A stretch of 64,000 nucleotides of DNA from the NCBI RefSeq assembly GCF_900103405.1, contig NZ_FNHX01000007.1, positions 107,042-171,041 on the forward strand, given 5' to 3'. Below the pieces are notes generated by a model. The model was not told where the DNA came from. It worked only from the letters and a program-made list of their open reading frames with translations, and did not search any database. Below are positions 26,726-34,311 of this stretch, one piece after another. A program made the position numbers and the translations under genes. Each line of letters opens with the position of its first letter. Position 1 is the first letter of the stretch. The DNA is from Polaromonas sp. JS666. GTDB taxonomy: Bacteria > Pseudomonadota > Gammaproteobacteria > Burkholderiales > Burkholderiaceae_C.

Positions 26726-27559
26726 TTATTTTTTCAGGCCCAGCACGTCGAACATGTCGAAAAGGCCGGTGGCGTGCCCGTCCAGGAAACGGGTGGCGCG
26801 CAGGCTGCCCTGGGCATAGTTGCTGCGGCTGGACGACTTGTGGCTGATTTCGATGCGTTCGCCGGTGCCCAGGAACATCACGGTGTGGTCGCCCACCACG
26901 TCGCCGCCGCGCACGGCGGAAAAGCCTATGGACCGCGGGTCGCGCTCGCCCGTCACGCCTTCGCGGGCGTAGACGCCGCAGTCCTTCAGGTCGCGGCCCA
27001 GTGCGCCGGCGATGACCTCGCCCATCTTGAGCGCGGTGCCGGAAGGCGCGTCAACCTTGTGGCGGTGGTGGGCTTCGACGATTTCGATGTCGTAGCCGGT
27101 GGACAGGGCCTGGGCCGCCATTTCGAGCAGCTTGAGCGTGACGTTGACGCCCACGCTCATATTGGGCGCCATGACGATGGCGATATCCTTGGCGGCGGCG
27201 GCGATTTCGGCTTTCTGCGCATCGGAGAAGCCGGTGGTGCCTATGACCAGCTTGACGCCCATCTCGCGGCAGGCCGCCAGGTGGGCCAGCGTGCCTTCGG
27301 GGCGGGTGAAGTCGATCAGCACGCGGGAGTCTTTCAATCCCTGGCGTATATCGGCGCTGATGGCGACGCCGCTGGCGCGGCCGGTGAACGCGGCGGCGTC
27401 GGCGCCTATGGCCGGGCTGGAGGCCTGGTCAAGCGCGCCGGTCAGCTGGCAGTCGGTGCTGGTGTTGATCGCCTCGATCAGCATCTGGCCCATGCGGCCG
27501 CTGGCGCCCGCCACCGCGACCCGGTGACGGCGGGCCTGGTTGGCAACCGCCTCGCTCAC
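26726..27559 (-). CDS. dapB: 4-hydroxy-tetrahydrodipicolinate reductase DapB
   Basis: DapB reduces hydroxy-tetrahydrodipicolinate with NAD(P)H in the lysine and diaminopimelate pathway. The 277-residue protein has the nucleotide-binding [18 protein letters not shown] near residues 14-31, [25 protein letters not shown], and the substrate-binding [20 protein letters not shown] near 160-180. The start codon is GTG at 27559. It overlaps the bamE stop as GTGA (27556-27559), so translation of the two is likely coupled. Confidence 0.96.
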   Translation of the reverse strand: MSEAVANQARRHRVAVAGASGRMGQMLIEAINTSTDCQLTGALDQASSPAIGADAAAFTGRASGVAISADIRQGLKDSRVLIDFTRPEGTLAHLAACREMGVKLVIGTTGFSDAQKAEIAAAAKDIAIVMAPNMSVGVNVTLKLLEMAAQALSTGYDIEIVEAHHRHKVDAPSGTALKMGEVIAGALGRDLKDCGVYAREGVTGERDPRSIGFSAVRGGDVVGDHTVMFLGTGERIEISHKSSSRSNYAQGSLRATRFLDGHATGLFDMFDVLGLKK

Positions 27560-28140
27560 TGTTTCGGGCTTTCGAGGGGAGGGTAGCTCGCGGCCGGCGC
27601 GCCGGCGGGCACGCTCGCGGAGGTCGCGGCGGCGCTGTCCGCTGCCGGCTTGGATTTTCCGGCGGCCTTGACCAGCTGCTCTTCGGTGGCTTCGAGCACG
27701 GGCACCTCGCCCAGCTTGCGCCGGTTGCCCAGCTTGGCGATGAATTCGGTTTCGCTCGGCATGGCGTCACCTTCAAAACGTTCCAGCTGGTCGTTCTTGA
27801 AGTAAACGGTGTATTTGTAGGACTGGGGTTCCACGCCTTGCCGTTTCAGGGTGAAGACGTAATCCCAGCGGTCGGCGTGGAACAGGCTGGCCATCAGCGG
27901 CGTGCCCAGCGTGGCCTTGACCTGGTCGCGCGTCATGCCGGCCTTGAGCTGCTCGACCTGCTCCTTGGACACGAAGTTGCCCTGGATCACGTCGACTTTG
28001 TAGGGGGTGACCCAGTTGATCGGATTGACGGAGCTGGCGCTCATGCCGCGCAGGCTGCTGCAGGACGCCAGCACCGTGCAAGCCAGGAGCAGGAAAGCGG
28101 TTCGGGCGCCGTAACGATGATTTGCAGGCATGGCTGACAT
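27556..28140 (-). CDS. bamE: Outer membrane protein assembly factor BamE (OmlA)
   Basis: BamE is a small lipoprotein of the BAM complex that inserts beta-barrel proteins into the outer membrane. The 194-residue precursor has a lipoprotein signal ending LASC (Cys near residue 27). The SmpA/OmlA fold follows: [36 protein letters not shown] is spread over residues 45-80, followed by [14 protein letters not shown] Pro/Ala-rich tail of about 50 residues at the C-terminus is longer than in E. coli. Divergent from fur across 116 bp, an arrangement common in proteobacteria, and overlapping dapB. Confidence 0.93.
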   Translation of the reverse strand: MSAMPANHRYGARTAFLLLACTVLASCSSLRGMSASSVNPINWVTPYKVDVIQGNFVSKEQVEQLKAGMTRDQVKATLGTPLMASLFHADRWDYVFTLKRQGVEPQSYKYTVYFKNDQLERFEGDAMPSETEFIAKLGNRRKLGEVPVLEATEEQLVKAAGKSKPAADSAAATSASVPAGAPAASYPPLESPKQ

Positions 28141-28256
28141 AGTAAGGGGGTGTAGCGATATGATTGTTCATTGTAGCGGCTGGGGGCCCCCGGCCGGCAT
28201 CCGCCCGGACGGGCCGCATTGCCGCTTTACACCGGTTTTACCCAGAGAGTTTCCCC

Positions 28257-28712
28257 ATGAGCAACATTGACGAGCTGAAAAACACGGGTTTGAAGGCCAC
28301 GCTGCCGCGCCTGAAGATCCTGGAAATTTTTCAGGCGGGCAAACAGCGCCATATGACGGCCGAAGACGTGTTCCGGGTGCTGCTTGAAGAACGTTCGGAC
28401 ATCGGCCTGGCCACCGTCTACCGGGTGCTGACCCAGTTCGAGCAGGCCGGCCTGCTCAACCGCAGCAATTTCGAGTCCGGCAAGGCGGTTTACGAGATCA
28501 ACGAAGGCCAGCACCACGACCACCTGGTGTGCCTGGACTGCGGCAAGGTCGAGGAGTTCTACGACGCCGAGATCGAAAAACGCCAGCAGTCGGTCGCCAA
28601 GTCCAAAGGCTTCGCCATCGCCGACCACTCCCTGTCCATTTACGCCAACTGTACCAAGGACAAATGCCCCAACCGCAGCACCGGCACGCCGGTCAGGCAT
28701 CACCATTCTTGA
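28257..28712 (+). CDS. fur: Ferric uptake regulator Fur
   Basis: Fur is the iron-dependent repressor of iron uptake genes. The 151-residue protein has the winged-helix DNA-binding domain in residues 1-85 ([27 protein letters not shown], then [18 protein letters not shown] spread over that region). The dimerisation domain has [16 protein letters not shown] and a second Cys pair region [10 protein letters not shown], both metal-binding. ATG 28257 ([18 protein letters not shown]) is the usual start with GAGAG upstream. Divergent from bamE, and followed by a structured element at 28757-28879. Confidence 0.97.
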   Translation: MSNIDELKNTGLKATLPRLKILEIFQAGKQRHMTAEDVFRVLLEERSDIGLATVYRVLTQFEQAGLLNRSNFESGKAVYEINEGQHHDHLVCLDCGKVEEFYDAEIEKRQQSVAKSKGFAIADHSLSIYANCTKDKCPNRSTGTPVRHHHS

Positions 28713-28756
28713 GGGTTTAGAGGGCGTCTATAAAACGGGGGAATGCCGCGCGGCGT

Positions 28757-28879
28757 AGAAGGTGTGAAGAAACCGTAGCGAGCGGCCCGAGGTCGCGTCG
28801 AGAACCGGAGCCGTACACCCGTACGGCGAGGATCGCAGGCGCGAGATCGGGACGCGCAGTAGGTTTATTCGCACCTTCT
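28757..28879 (+). ncRNA. Structured intergenic element between fur and hprK
   Basis: The gap after fur holds a long imperfect hairpin. The outer 12-pair stem joins 28757-28768 (AGAAGGTGTGAA) with 28868-28879 (TTCGCACCTTCT). Its only non-Watson-Crick pair is T28765 with G28871, a wobble in plus-strand RNA but a mismatch on the other strand. Inside are AAACC/GGTTT (28770-28774 with 28862-28866), a CCCGA...TCGCG / CGCGA...TCGGG stem, and a perfect terminal hairpin GCCGTAC-ACCC-GTACGGC (28810-28827). There is no T run after it. It could be a fur 3' UTR element or a member of a dispersed repeat family. Confidence 0.45.
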
Positions 28880-29828
28880 AGTCGTCTTGTTCCATGGCGC
28901 GGCGGTGCCTTTCGACGAATTCCTGGTAAGTATTGATGCCGCGCAGCTGCAAAATCGCATTGCGCACCGCGGCCTCGACCAGCACGGCGATGTTGCGGCC
29001 GGCCTCCACCTGGATGATGACCTTGCGCACGGGTATGCCCAGCACGTCCTGCGTCAGCGGCTCGTAGGGAATGCGTTCGTAGTCGCGCTCCAGCGTCTCG
29101 CGGCGCACCAGGTGCACGATCAGCTTCAGGCGCATCTTGCGGCGCACGGCCGTCTCGCCAAAAATCGCCTTGATGTCGAGCAGGCCTATGCCGCGCACCT
29201 CGAGCAGGTTTTGCAGCAGCTCGGGGCAGCGCCCCTCTATCGTGGTCTGGTTGATGCGGTACAGGTCCACCGCGTCGTCGGCCACCAGGCCGTGGCCGCG
29301 CGAAATCAACTCCAGGCCCAGCTCGCTTTTGCCCAGGCCCGACTCGCCGGTGATCATCACGCCCATGCCCAGGATGTCCATGAACACGCCGTGCATGGAG
29401 GTGCGGTCGGCGAAATGCTTGGACAGATAGGCCCTGAGCACGTCGATCACGAAGGCGGCCGACTCCGGCGTGGAAAACATCGGCAGCTGCGCGCGCTCGC
29501 ACATGGACAGCAGCGTGTCGGGCGCCACCTGGCCGTCGGCCACGACCAGCACCGGCGGCTCCAGCGTGATGATGCGGGATATGCGGCGGGCGCAGTCCTC
29601 GGGGCTGGCGTTGGTCAGGTAGGCGACCTCGCGTTCGCCCAGAATCTGCACGCGGTAGGGATGGATGTAGTTGAGGTAGCCGACCAGGTCGGCGCCGGAG
29701 CGGGCGGCCCGCACGGCGACTTCGTCGAAGCGCCGCTCGGAGGCGCCCAGGCCGGCGACCCATTCCCATTTCAGGGAGGCGCGGTGGTCTTCAAATAAAA
29801 CGTCGGCGCTGACAACGGTGGGCTTCAT
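28878..29828 (-). CDS. hprK: HPr kinase/phosphorylase HprK
   Basis: HprK phosphorylates and dephosphorylates the serine of HPr-like proteins. In proteobacteria with an incomplete PTS it acts in a nitrogen- and carbon-linked regulatory circuit. The 316-residue protein has the N-terminal HprK domain ([17 protein letters not shown]), the P-loop [15 protein letters not shown] near residues 158-172, and the family's K3 region [16 protein letters not shown] near 205-220. It lies 36 bp after ptsN on the same strand, as in many betaproteobacteria. Its stop codon forms part of the outer stem of the neighbouring structured element. Confidence 0.96.
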   Translation of the reverse strand: MKPTVVSADVLFEDHRASLKWEWVAGLGASERRFDEVAVRAARSGADLVGYLNYIHPYRVQILGEREVAYLTNASPEDCARRISRIITLEPPVLVVADGQVAPDTLLSMCERAQLPMFSTPESAAFVIDVLRAYLSKHFADRTSMHGVFMDILGMGVMITGESGLGKSELGLELISRGHGLVADDAVDLYRINQTTIEGRCPELLQNLLEVRGIGLLDIKAIFGETAVRRKMRLKLIVHLVRRETLERDYERIPYEPLTQDVLGIPVRKVIIQVEAGRNIAVLVEAAVRNAILQLRGINTYQEFVERHRRAMEQDD

Positions 29829-29864
29829 GCCGGCCTGTGATACGGGAAAAGAGCCCGGAGCGGG

Positions 29865-30338
29865 CTAGGAGCTGACTTCGTGGACCGAGTGCCAGGAAGC
29901 GATCAGGTGGTGCAGTCCAGCGGCATCGGTGCTGGTCTTGAGCTGCTCGCGCAAGGTGCTGTCGCTGAGCAGTTCGGCGATTTCCGAGAGGATCTCGAGG
30001 TGTTTTTGCGTGGCGGCTTCGGGTACCAGCAGGAAGATCAGCAGGGCCACGGCCTGTTCGTCCGGCGCGTCGAAGCCGATCGGCGATTGCAGCAGGAATA
30101 CCGCCGCCATGGGGGCCTTGAGCCCCTTGATGCGGCCGTGCGGAATCGCCACCCCATGGCCGAGCCCGGTCGAGCCCAGGCGTTCACGGGCGAACAGGCT
30201 GTCGGTGATCAGCGCGCGGTTCAGGCCGTGCTGATTCTCGAACAGCAGCCCGGCTTCTTCGAAAGCACGCTTTTTGCTGGTCGCTTCGACGCTGACCAGC
30301 ACTTGGGAGGGGGGCAAAATTTGCGAAAGACGGTTCAT
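29865..30338 (-). CDS. ptsN: Nitrogen-PTS EIIA protein PtsN
   Basis: PtsN (EIIA-Ntr) receives phosphate from the nitrogen PTS and regulates potassium and nitrogen functions through protein contacts. The 157-residue protein has the PTS EIIA type 2 fold with the phosphorylated His at residue 67 in GVAIPHGRIKGLK. LGSTGLGHG precedes it, and VALLIFLLVPEAATQKHLEILSEIAELL lies in the second half. It is followed by hprK and preceded, after a terminator, by hpf. It may modulate Kup or other K+ systems, but no direct evidence is in the window. Confidence 0.96.
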   Translation of the reverse strand: MNRLSQILPPSQVLVSVEATSKKRAFEEAGLLFENQHGLNRALITDSLFARERLGSTGLGHGVAIPHGRIKGLKAPMAAVFLLQSPIGFDAPDEQAVALLIFLLVPEAATQKHLEILSEIAELLSDSTLREQLKTSTDAAGLHHLIASWHSVHEVSS

Positions 30339-30398
30339 AACAATCTTTTAGTCGCCGAATTATGCACTTTGCAGCGGGTTTGCTGGGAAAAGAGGCAT

Positions 30399-30432
30399 AA
30401 AAAAGCCGCTTGAGCCTTCAAGCGGCTTTTTT
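30399..30432. terminator. Bidirectional terminator between hpf and ptsN
   Basis: A 13-pair perfect stem (30401-30413 with 30418-30430, loop GCCT) is flanked by six A residues on one side and six T residues on the other. For the minus-strand genes it lies after hpf and before ptsN, so hpf can be transcribed apart from ptsN-hprK. Confidence 0.9.
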
Positions 30433-30555
30433 CATGCAACTTGCGCAAACCCGGTGCCGGTCGCCAAGGCGGAGTCTCCAATCGGGCCGCGTTGGGAACA
30501 GCGCGCCCCCTTGGCAGGGCTGCGCACCAGCTCGGGCAAAAAACGGGTAGGCCCT

Positions 30556-30885
30556 TCAGGCCTGGCGCTTGGCGGCAACGTGGTGGTGATCCTGGGTTCT
30601 GGTTTTGTAGCGTCCGACCTGGCGGTCCAGCTTGTCGGTCAACTCGTCTACGGCGGCGTAAAGATCAGCGTGGGAACTCTCGGCGAACAGGTCGCGGCCC
30701 TTGACATGCACATTGCACTCGGCCCGCTGGCGTCTTTCCTTTTCTTTCATGTTGTCCACTGTCAACAGGACTTTTACGTCCACTACCTGGTCGAAATGCC
30801 GGGTAATCCGATCCAGCTTGCTGGTCACATAGCCGCGCAGCGCGGGGGTGACTTCAAGATGGTGACCGCTGATCGTCAAGTTCAT
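30556..30885 (-). CDS. hpf: Ribosome hibernation promoting factor, short form
   Basis: HPF binds the 30S subunit near the decoding site in stationary phase and promotes inactive ribosome dimers. The 109-residue protein is the short form, with no C-terminal dimerisation domain. It has [35 protein letters not shown] and [25 protein letters not shown], and ends with a His/Lys-rich tail. ATG 30885 is preceded by AAAGGAGT. In many proteobacteria rpoN lies just upstream; here there is instead 466 bp of non-coding DNA and then a divergent patatin gene. A candidate promoter lies at 30980-31008. Confidence 0.95.
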   Translation of the reverse strand: MNLTISGHHLEVTPALRGYVTSKLDRITRHFDQVVDVKVLLTVDNMKEKERRQRAECNVHVKGRDLFAESSHADLYAAVDELTDKLDRQVGRYKTRTQDHHHVAAKRQA

Positions 30886-31351
30886 AAAGAGACTCCTTTT
30901 CCAATGTTGGAGCTGGGTTTGAAAACACCACCCGGCCCGTGAGGGGAGGGCGGCAGACGGGGACAACGCTCTTGGATTTACTATGCGCCCGAAGGCCGTC
31001 AATTGCAACCGGGCTTGCAATAAATAATGAAACCTTCTGAAAATCCCCTTGACCGGTATGGCGCCGCGTTCGCCAGGCCTGCCGGGGCGCCGCTTCCGCG
31101 GGTGCGGCAAGCGCTTGATTTCGCAGGCTTTTTGCGGCCGGAACCCTGCGTGGAGGGATAGCAGGCTTGCAGGAAATCCACGCGGGCGGCATCATGCGGA
31201 CAAGGTTCACGCTGGCTGCTGCGGGCCGAAACAAGGGCCCATCCAGGACCGGGCCGCTGTATGCCGGGCTGCAGGAAAACCATAACAACAGGCCTCTTCA
31301 CGACCATGCACCGCCTGCTCTTCCCCTGTTCGCCTTCGACCCGGCCCGGCC
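30886..31351. other. Intergenic region between hpf and the patatin-like gene
   Basis: This 466-bp gap separates two divergent genes. It contains the candidate hpf promoter at 30980-31008 and a direct repeat of CTTGCAA/ATTGCAA next to it. I see no gene with a ribosome binding site. Translated frames here are short and Arg/Pro-rich. Confidence 0.4.
30980..31008 (-). promoter_or_regulatory. Candidate sigma70 promoter of hpf
   Basis: On the minus strand TTGCAA (31008-31003) and CATAGT (30985-30980) are separated by 17 bases, close to the sigma70 consensus. A start near 30973 would give a leader of about 88 bases before the hpf ATG. Confidence 0.4.
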
Positions 31352-32569
31352 ATGTCGCTTGAGACCATTATTTCCTCCGCCTTGACCCGGCCCGACGAGG
31401 ACCGCAATGCGCTGGTGCTCATGGGCGGCGGGGCGCGCACCGCCTACCAGGCCGGCGTGCTGCACGCGCTGTCAACCATGTTGAGCCTGCAGGGCGGCGC
31501 GGCCGGCGAGCGTTTTCCCTTCAACATCCTGGTGGGCACCTCGGCCGGCGCGCTCAATGCCGCCTTCCTGGCGAGCCGCGCCGGCGAGGGCCTGCAGGCC
31601 TTTGCCCAGCTGGCGGCCTTCTGGACCACACTGCGCTCCTCGCATGTCTACAAACTCAAGGTGCCGGCCTGGATACGCTCGAGCCGCATCGCCGCGGCGC
31701 TGTTTCTGTCGCAGCAGGTGCGGGCGCAGCAGGCGCTGCTGGACAACACGCCGCTGGTGGACACCTTGCACCGCGCCATCTCGCTGGGCCGCATCGAGCA
31801 GGCCCTGCAGGACAGGACGCTGCGCGCCGTGGCCGTCACGGCTTCGAGCTACAGCAGCGGCGTGCACTGGACCTTCTGCCAGATGGCGGCGGGCCGGCAG
31901 TCCGACCTGTGGAGCCGGCCCGGGCGCCGCGCCGAATTCCAGCCCATCACCATCGAGCACCTGATGGCCTCCAGCGCCATCCCCTTTCTCTTTCCAGCCA
32001 CGCCGCTGTGGGTGGACGGCCATCCCGAGTTCTTCGGCGACGGCTCCATGCGCCAGAGTTCGCCGCTGTCGCCCGCGCTGCACCTGGGTGCCGGCAAGGT
32101 GCTGGTGATAGGCGTGGGCCAGCCCGAACGCGCCGGCTTTGTGGGTGGCGGCAACGGCGCCAACGTCACCGGCCGGCCTTCGCTGGGCGCGATTGCGGGC
32201 CATGCCATGGCCAGCGTTTTCCAGGACACGCTGCAGGCCGACGTGGAGCAAGCGCAGCGTGTCAGCAAGACCGTGCGCCAGATGCCGCGCGAAATCGCGG
32301 CCATCATGCCCTACCGGCCGGTGGATATCCTGGCGATCGCGCCTTCGCAGTCGCTGGACGCACTGGCGCAGGCCCATGCGTCCGAGCTGCCCGCTGCGAC
32401 CTACAACGCCCTGGCGGGCCTGGGCGCGCTGGGCGCCAAGGGCAGCCCCGGCGGTGCCGCGCTGGCCAGCTACCTGCTGTTTGAGCCGGGTTTTGTGAAG
32501 GCGTTGATGGCGCTGGGCGAGCGCGATGCCTATGCGCGCAAGGACGAGCTCATCGCCTTTTTTATGTAG
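31352..32569 (+). CDS. Patatin-like phospholipase family protein (DUF3734-type)
   Basis: This 405-residue cytoplasmic or peripheral protein has the patatin fold of serine lipid acylhydrolases. Visible are the oxyanion-hole glycines in LVLMGGGARTAYQAGVL near residues 21-37, the nucleophile Ser in ILVGTSAGALNAAF (G-x-S-x-G) near 55-68, and the dyad Asp in FGDGSMRQ near 231. The C-terminal third contains RVSKTVRQMPREIAAI and may be a lid or membrane-binding part. The lipid substrate is unknown. It ends 243 bp before corA. A second patatin protein of a different subtype is encoded at 61150-62253. Confidence 0.88.
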   Translation: MSLETIISSALTRPDEDRNALVLMGGGARTAYQAGVLHALSTMLSLQGGAAGERFPFNILVGTSAGALNAAFLASRAGEGLQAFAQLAAFWTTLRSSHVYKLKVPAWIRSSRIAAALFLSQQVRAQQALLDNTPLVDTLHRAISLGRIEQALQDRTLRAVAVTASSYSSGVHWTFCQMAAGRQSDLWSRPGRRAEFQPITIEHLMASSAIPFLFPATPLWVDGHPEFFGDGSMRQSSPLSPALHLGAGKVLVIGVGQPERAGFVGGGNGANVTGRPSLGAIAGHAMASVFQDTLQADVEQAQRVSKTVRQMPREIAAIMPYRPVDILAIAPSQSLDALAQAHASELPAATYNALAGLGALGAKGSPGGAALASYLLFEPGFVKALMALGERDAYARKDELIAFFM

Positions 32570-32601
32570 TCCGCAAGATGGCTAACCCGGACCTGAAATG
32601 C

Positions 32602-32812
32602 CATAATCGCCGCTGTTCAATTACGGAGAAATCCTTGGAAAGCAGCCCTAGTCGCTAGCTTTCAACACCGCAGACTGACGCAGGCTTGCAAAGGCTCATG
32701 CTCAAAAGGGGGTTGAAAGCGATGCACCATCCCACCGCCCCTTTACCGCGCTTTGCGCAAGGCCCGAGCGCAGGCCTTGTGTGCAGCCCCCTGAACCGAT
32801 AGGCAGTCAGTC
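32602..32812 (+). promoter_or_regulatory. Structured corA leader with competing hairpins and upstream ORFs
   Basis: A CATAAT box at 32602-32607 could start a leader of about 200 bases before corA. Segment 1 (GAAAGC, 32638-32643, extended by AGC) pairs with GCT-A-GCTTTC at 32654-32663. The same segment 2, as GCTTTCAAC (32658-32666), also pairs perfectly with GTTGAAAGC at 32712-32720, so the two folds exclude each other. A third hairpin, CAAGGCC/GGCCTTG, lies at 32758-32779. A seven-codon ORF starting TTG 32635 after GGAG (32625-32628) overlaps hairpin 1. A 26-codon ORF fills 32722-32802. Confidence 0.5.
32722..32802 (+). CDS. Proline-rich leader peptide upstream of corA (candidate)
   Basis: This 26-codon reading frame starts at ATG 32722, nine bases after GGGGG, and stops at TAG 32800-32802, ten bases before the corA ATG. 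Its start MHHPTAPLPRF is proline-rich, five Pro in all, and shares PLPR with the MgtL leader peptide (MEPDPTPLPRRR) that controls the Mg2+ transporter gene mgtA in Salmonella. Salmonella corA also has a leader ORF. The resemblance is short and may be chance. The frame overlaps segment 3 boundary and the third hairpin of the leader, so its translation would change the RNA fold. Confidence 0.35.
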   Translation: MHHPTAPLPRFAQGPSAGLVCSPLNR

Positions 32813-33799
32813 ATGCTCAATATTTTCACGCTCGCCAACGGCCGGCTTTTCCAGGAAGAAATCGAATCCCTGGAAGAACTCTCCAGGTTCCAGCCCATCT
32901 GGGTGGACCTGGAATCCCCCACCCTCGAAGAAAAACGCTGGATCAAGCAGTACTACGGCCTGTCCATCCCCGAAGACGCGATGGACGAGGACATCGAGGA
33001 GTCGGCGCGCTTTTACGAGGAAGACAACGGCGAGCTGCACATACGCTCGGACTTCCTGATCGCCGACGACGCCGAGCCGCGCACCGTGCGCGTGGCCTTC
33101 ATCCTGAACCTGGTCAACGACGACCTCAAGAGCAAGGGCGTGCTGTTCTCCATCCACGACGAGGACGTGCCGGTGTTCCGGCTGCTGCGCATGCGCGCGC
33201 GCCGCGCCCCCGGCCTGATCGAGGACGCCAAGGAAGTGCTGCTCAAGCTGTTCGACGCCGACGCCGAATACTCGGCCGACACGCTGGAGGGCATTTACGT
33301 CGAGCTCGAGAAAGTCAGCACCCAGGTACTGTCGGGCGACGTGACCGACGCGCTGGCCGGCGAAGTGCTGGGCAGCATCGCCCGCCACGAGGACTTGAAC
33401 GGCCGCATACGCCGCAACATGATGGACACGCGCCGCGCCGTCAGCTTCATGATGCGCAGCAAGATGCTCAACGCCGAGCAATTCGAGGAGGCGCGGCAGA
33501 TCCTGCGCGACATCGACTCGCTGGATTCGCACACCGCCTTCCTGTTCGACAAGATCAACTTCCTGATGGACGCCACGGTCGGTTTCATCAACATCAACCA
33601 GAACAAGATCATCAAGATCTTCTCGGTGGCCAGCGTCGCGCTGCTGCCGCCCACGCTGATCGCCAGCGTCTACGGCATGAACTTCAAGCTCATGCCCGAG
33701 CTCGACTGGTCGCTGGGCTACCCCTACGCCATCCTGCTGATGGTGGCCAGCGCCGTCGTGCCCATGTGGTACTTCAGGAAGCGCGGCTGGCTGAAGTAG
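32813..33799 (+). CDS. corA: Magnesium and cobalt transport protein CorA
   Basis: CorA is a pentameric Mg2+ channel of the inner membrane. The 328-residue protein has a large N-terminal cytoplasmic domain (MLNIFTLANGRLFQEEIE onward), a long stalk helix near residues 190-270, and two C-terminal membrane helices. The selectivity motif YGMNF lies between them near residues 285-289, followed by a short periplasmic loop and a basic C-terminus (FRKRGWLK). Its ribosome binding site is weak (AGGCAG at 32801-32806), and a leader ORF ends just before it, so translational coupling is possible. Converges with the OsmC gene. Confidence 0.96.
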   Translation: MLNIFTLANGRLFQEEIESLEELSRFQPIWVDLESPTLEEKRWIKQYYGLSIPEDAMDEDIEESARFYEEDNGELHIRSDFLIADDAEPRTVRVAFILNLVNDDLKSKGVLFSIHDEDVPVFRLLRMRARRAPGLIEDAKEVLLKLFDADAEYSADTLEGIYVELEKVSTQVLSGDVTDALAGEVLGSIARHEDLNGRIRRNMMDTRRAVSFMMRSKMLNAEQFEEARQILRDIDSLDSHTAFLFDKINFLMDATVGFININQNKIIKIFSVASVALLPPTLIASVYGMNFKLMPELDWSLGYPYAILLMVASAVVPMWYFRKRGWLK

Positions 33800-33817
33800 C
33801 CGCCGCGCCGCGGCCGT

Positions 33818-34291
33818 TCACGCGTCGCCGTAGACCGGCTCGCAGCGCACCTCGGTCTTCACCGAGTTGGCGATAAAGCAGGCCTCGTGCGCGTCGTGGT
33901 GCATCTTGGCCAGCTCTTCGCGGCTGGGCTGGTGTTCGCCGGAAAAACTCACCTCGGGATACAGGGTGACCACGGTCATGGCCACCTTGCCTTCCGCGTT
34001 CTTTTCCATGACGCCGACCGCCGCGTCGAAGTAGCGGTCCACGCGGAACTTGCGTTTGACGGCCATGGTCAGGAACCACAGCATGTGGCAGCTCGACAGC
34101 GCGGACACAAAAGCCTCTTCCGGGTCCAGCGCCGACGCGTCGGACATCGGCAGCGGCACGACGCTGGGCGAGGATGAGCCGGGCACCTCCAGGCCGCCGT
34201 CAAAGCGCAGCAGGTGGCGGCGGCTGTAGCGGTTGTCCAGGAAGTTGGCGTCCTTGCGTTCCCACAAGGTTTGTGCGGTGTAGTGCGACAT
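33818..34291 (-). CDS. OsmC family protein
   Basis: This 157-residue protein belongs to the OsmC/Ohr family of thiol peroxidases, which reduce organic hydroperoxides. It starts MSHYTAQTLWERKDANFLDNRYSR. The two redox Cys of the family are visible in VSALSSCHMLWFL near residue 80 and in HDAHEACFIANSVKTEV near 140. The sequence around them is more like the YhfA/OsmC general group than Ohr. The stop faces corA across 18 bp. It follows an alpha/beta hydrolase by 20 bp on the same strand and is likely cotranscribed with it. Confidence 0.9.
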   Translation of the reverse strand: MSHYTAQTLWERKDANFLDNRYSRRHLLRFDGGLEVPGSSSPSVVPLPMSDASALDPEEAFVSALSSCHMLWFLTMAVKRKFRVDRYFDAAVGVMEKNAEGKVAMTVVTLYPEVSFSGEHQPSREELAKMHHDAHEACFIANSVKTEVRCEPVYGDA

Positions 34292-34311
34292 GTTCGAAGG
34301 CCCGGAATGGA

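Noticed and set aside
28150..28175. Possible Fur box (GATATGATTGTTCATTG) between bamE and fur
   Set aside because: The left half fits the TGATAAT pattern partly, but the right half does not. The match is too weak to report as a site.
30441..30555. Possible third copy of the dispersed repeat (GCGCGCCCCCTTGGCAGGGC)
   Set aside because: It shares only the C/G-rich dyad and lacks the conserved 44-base core.
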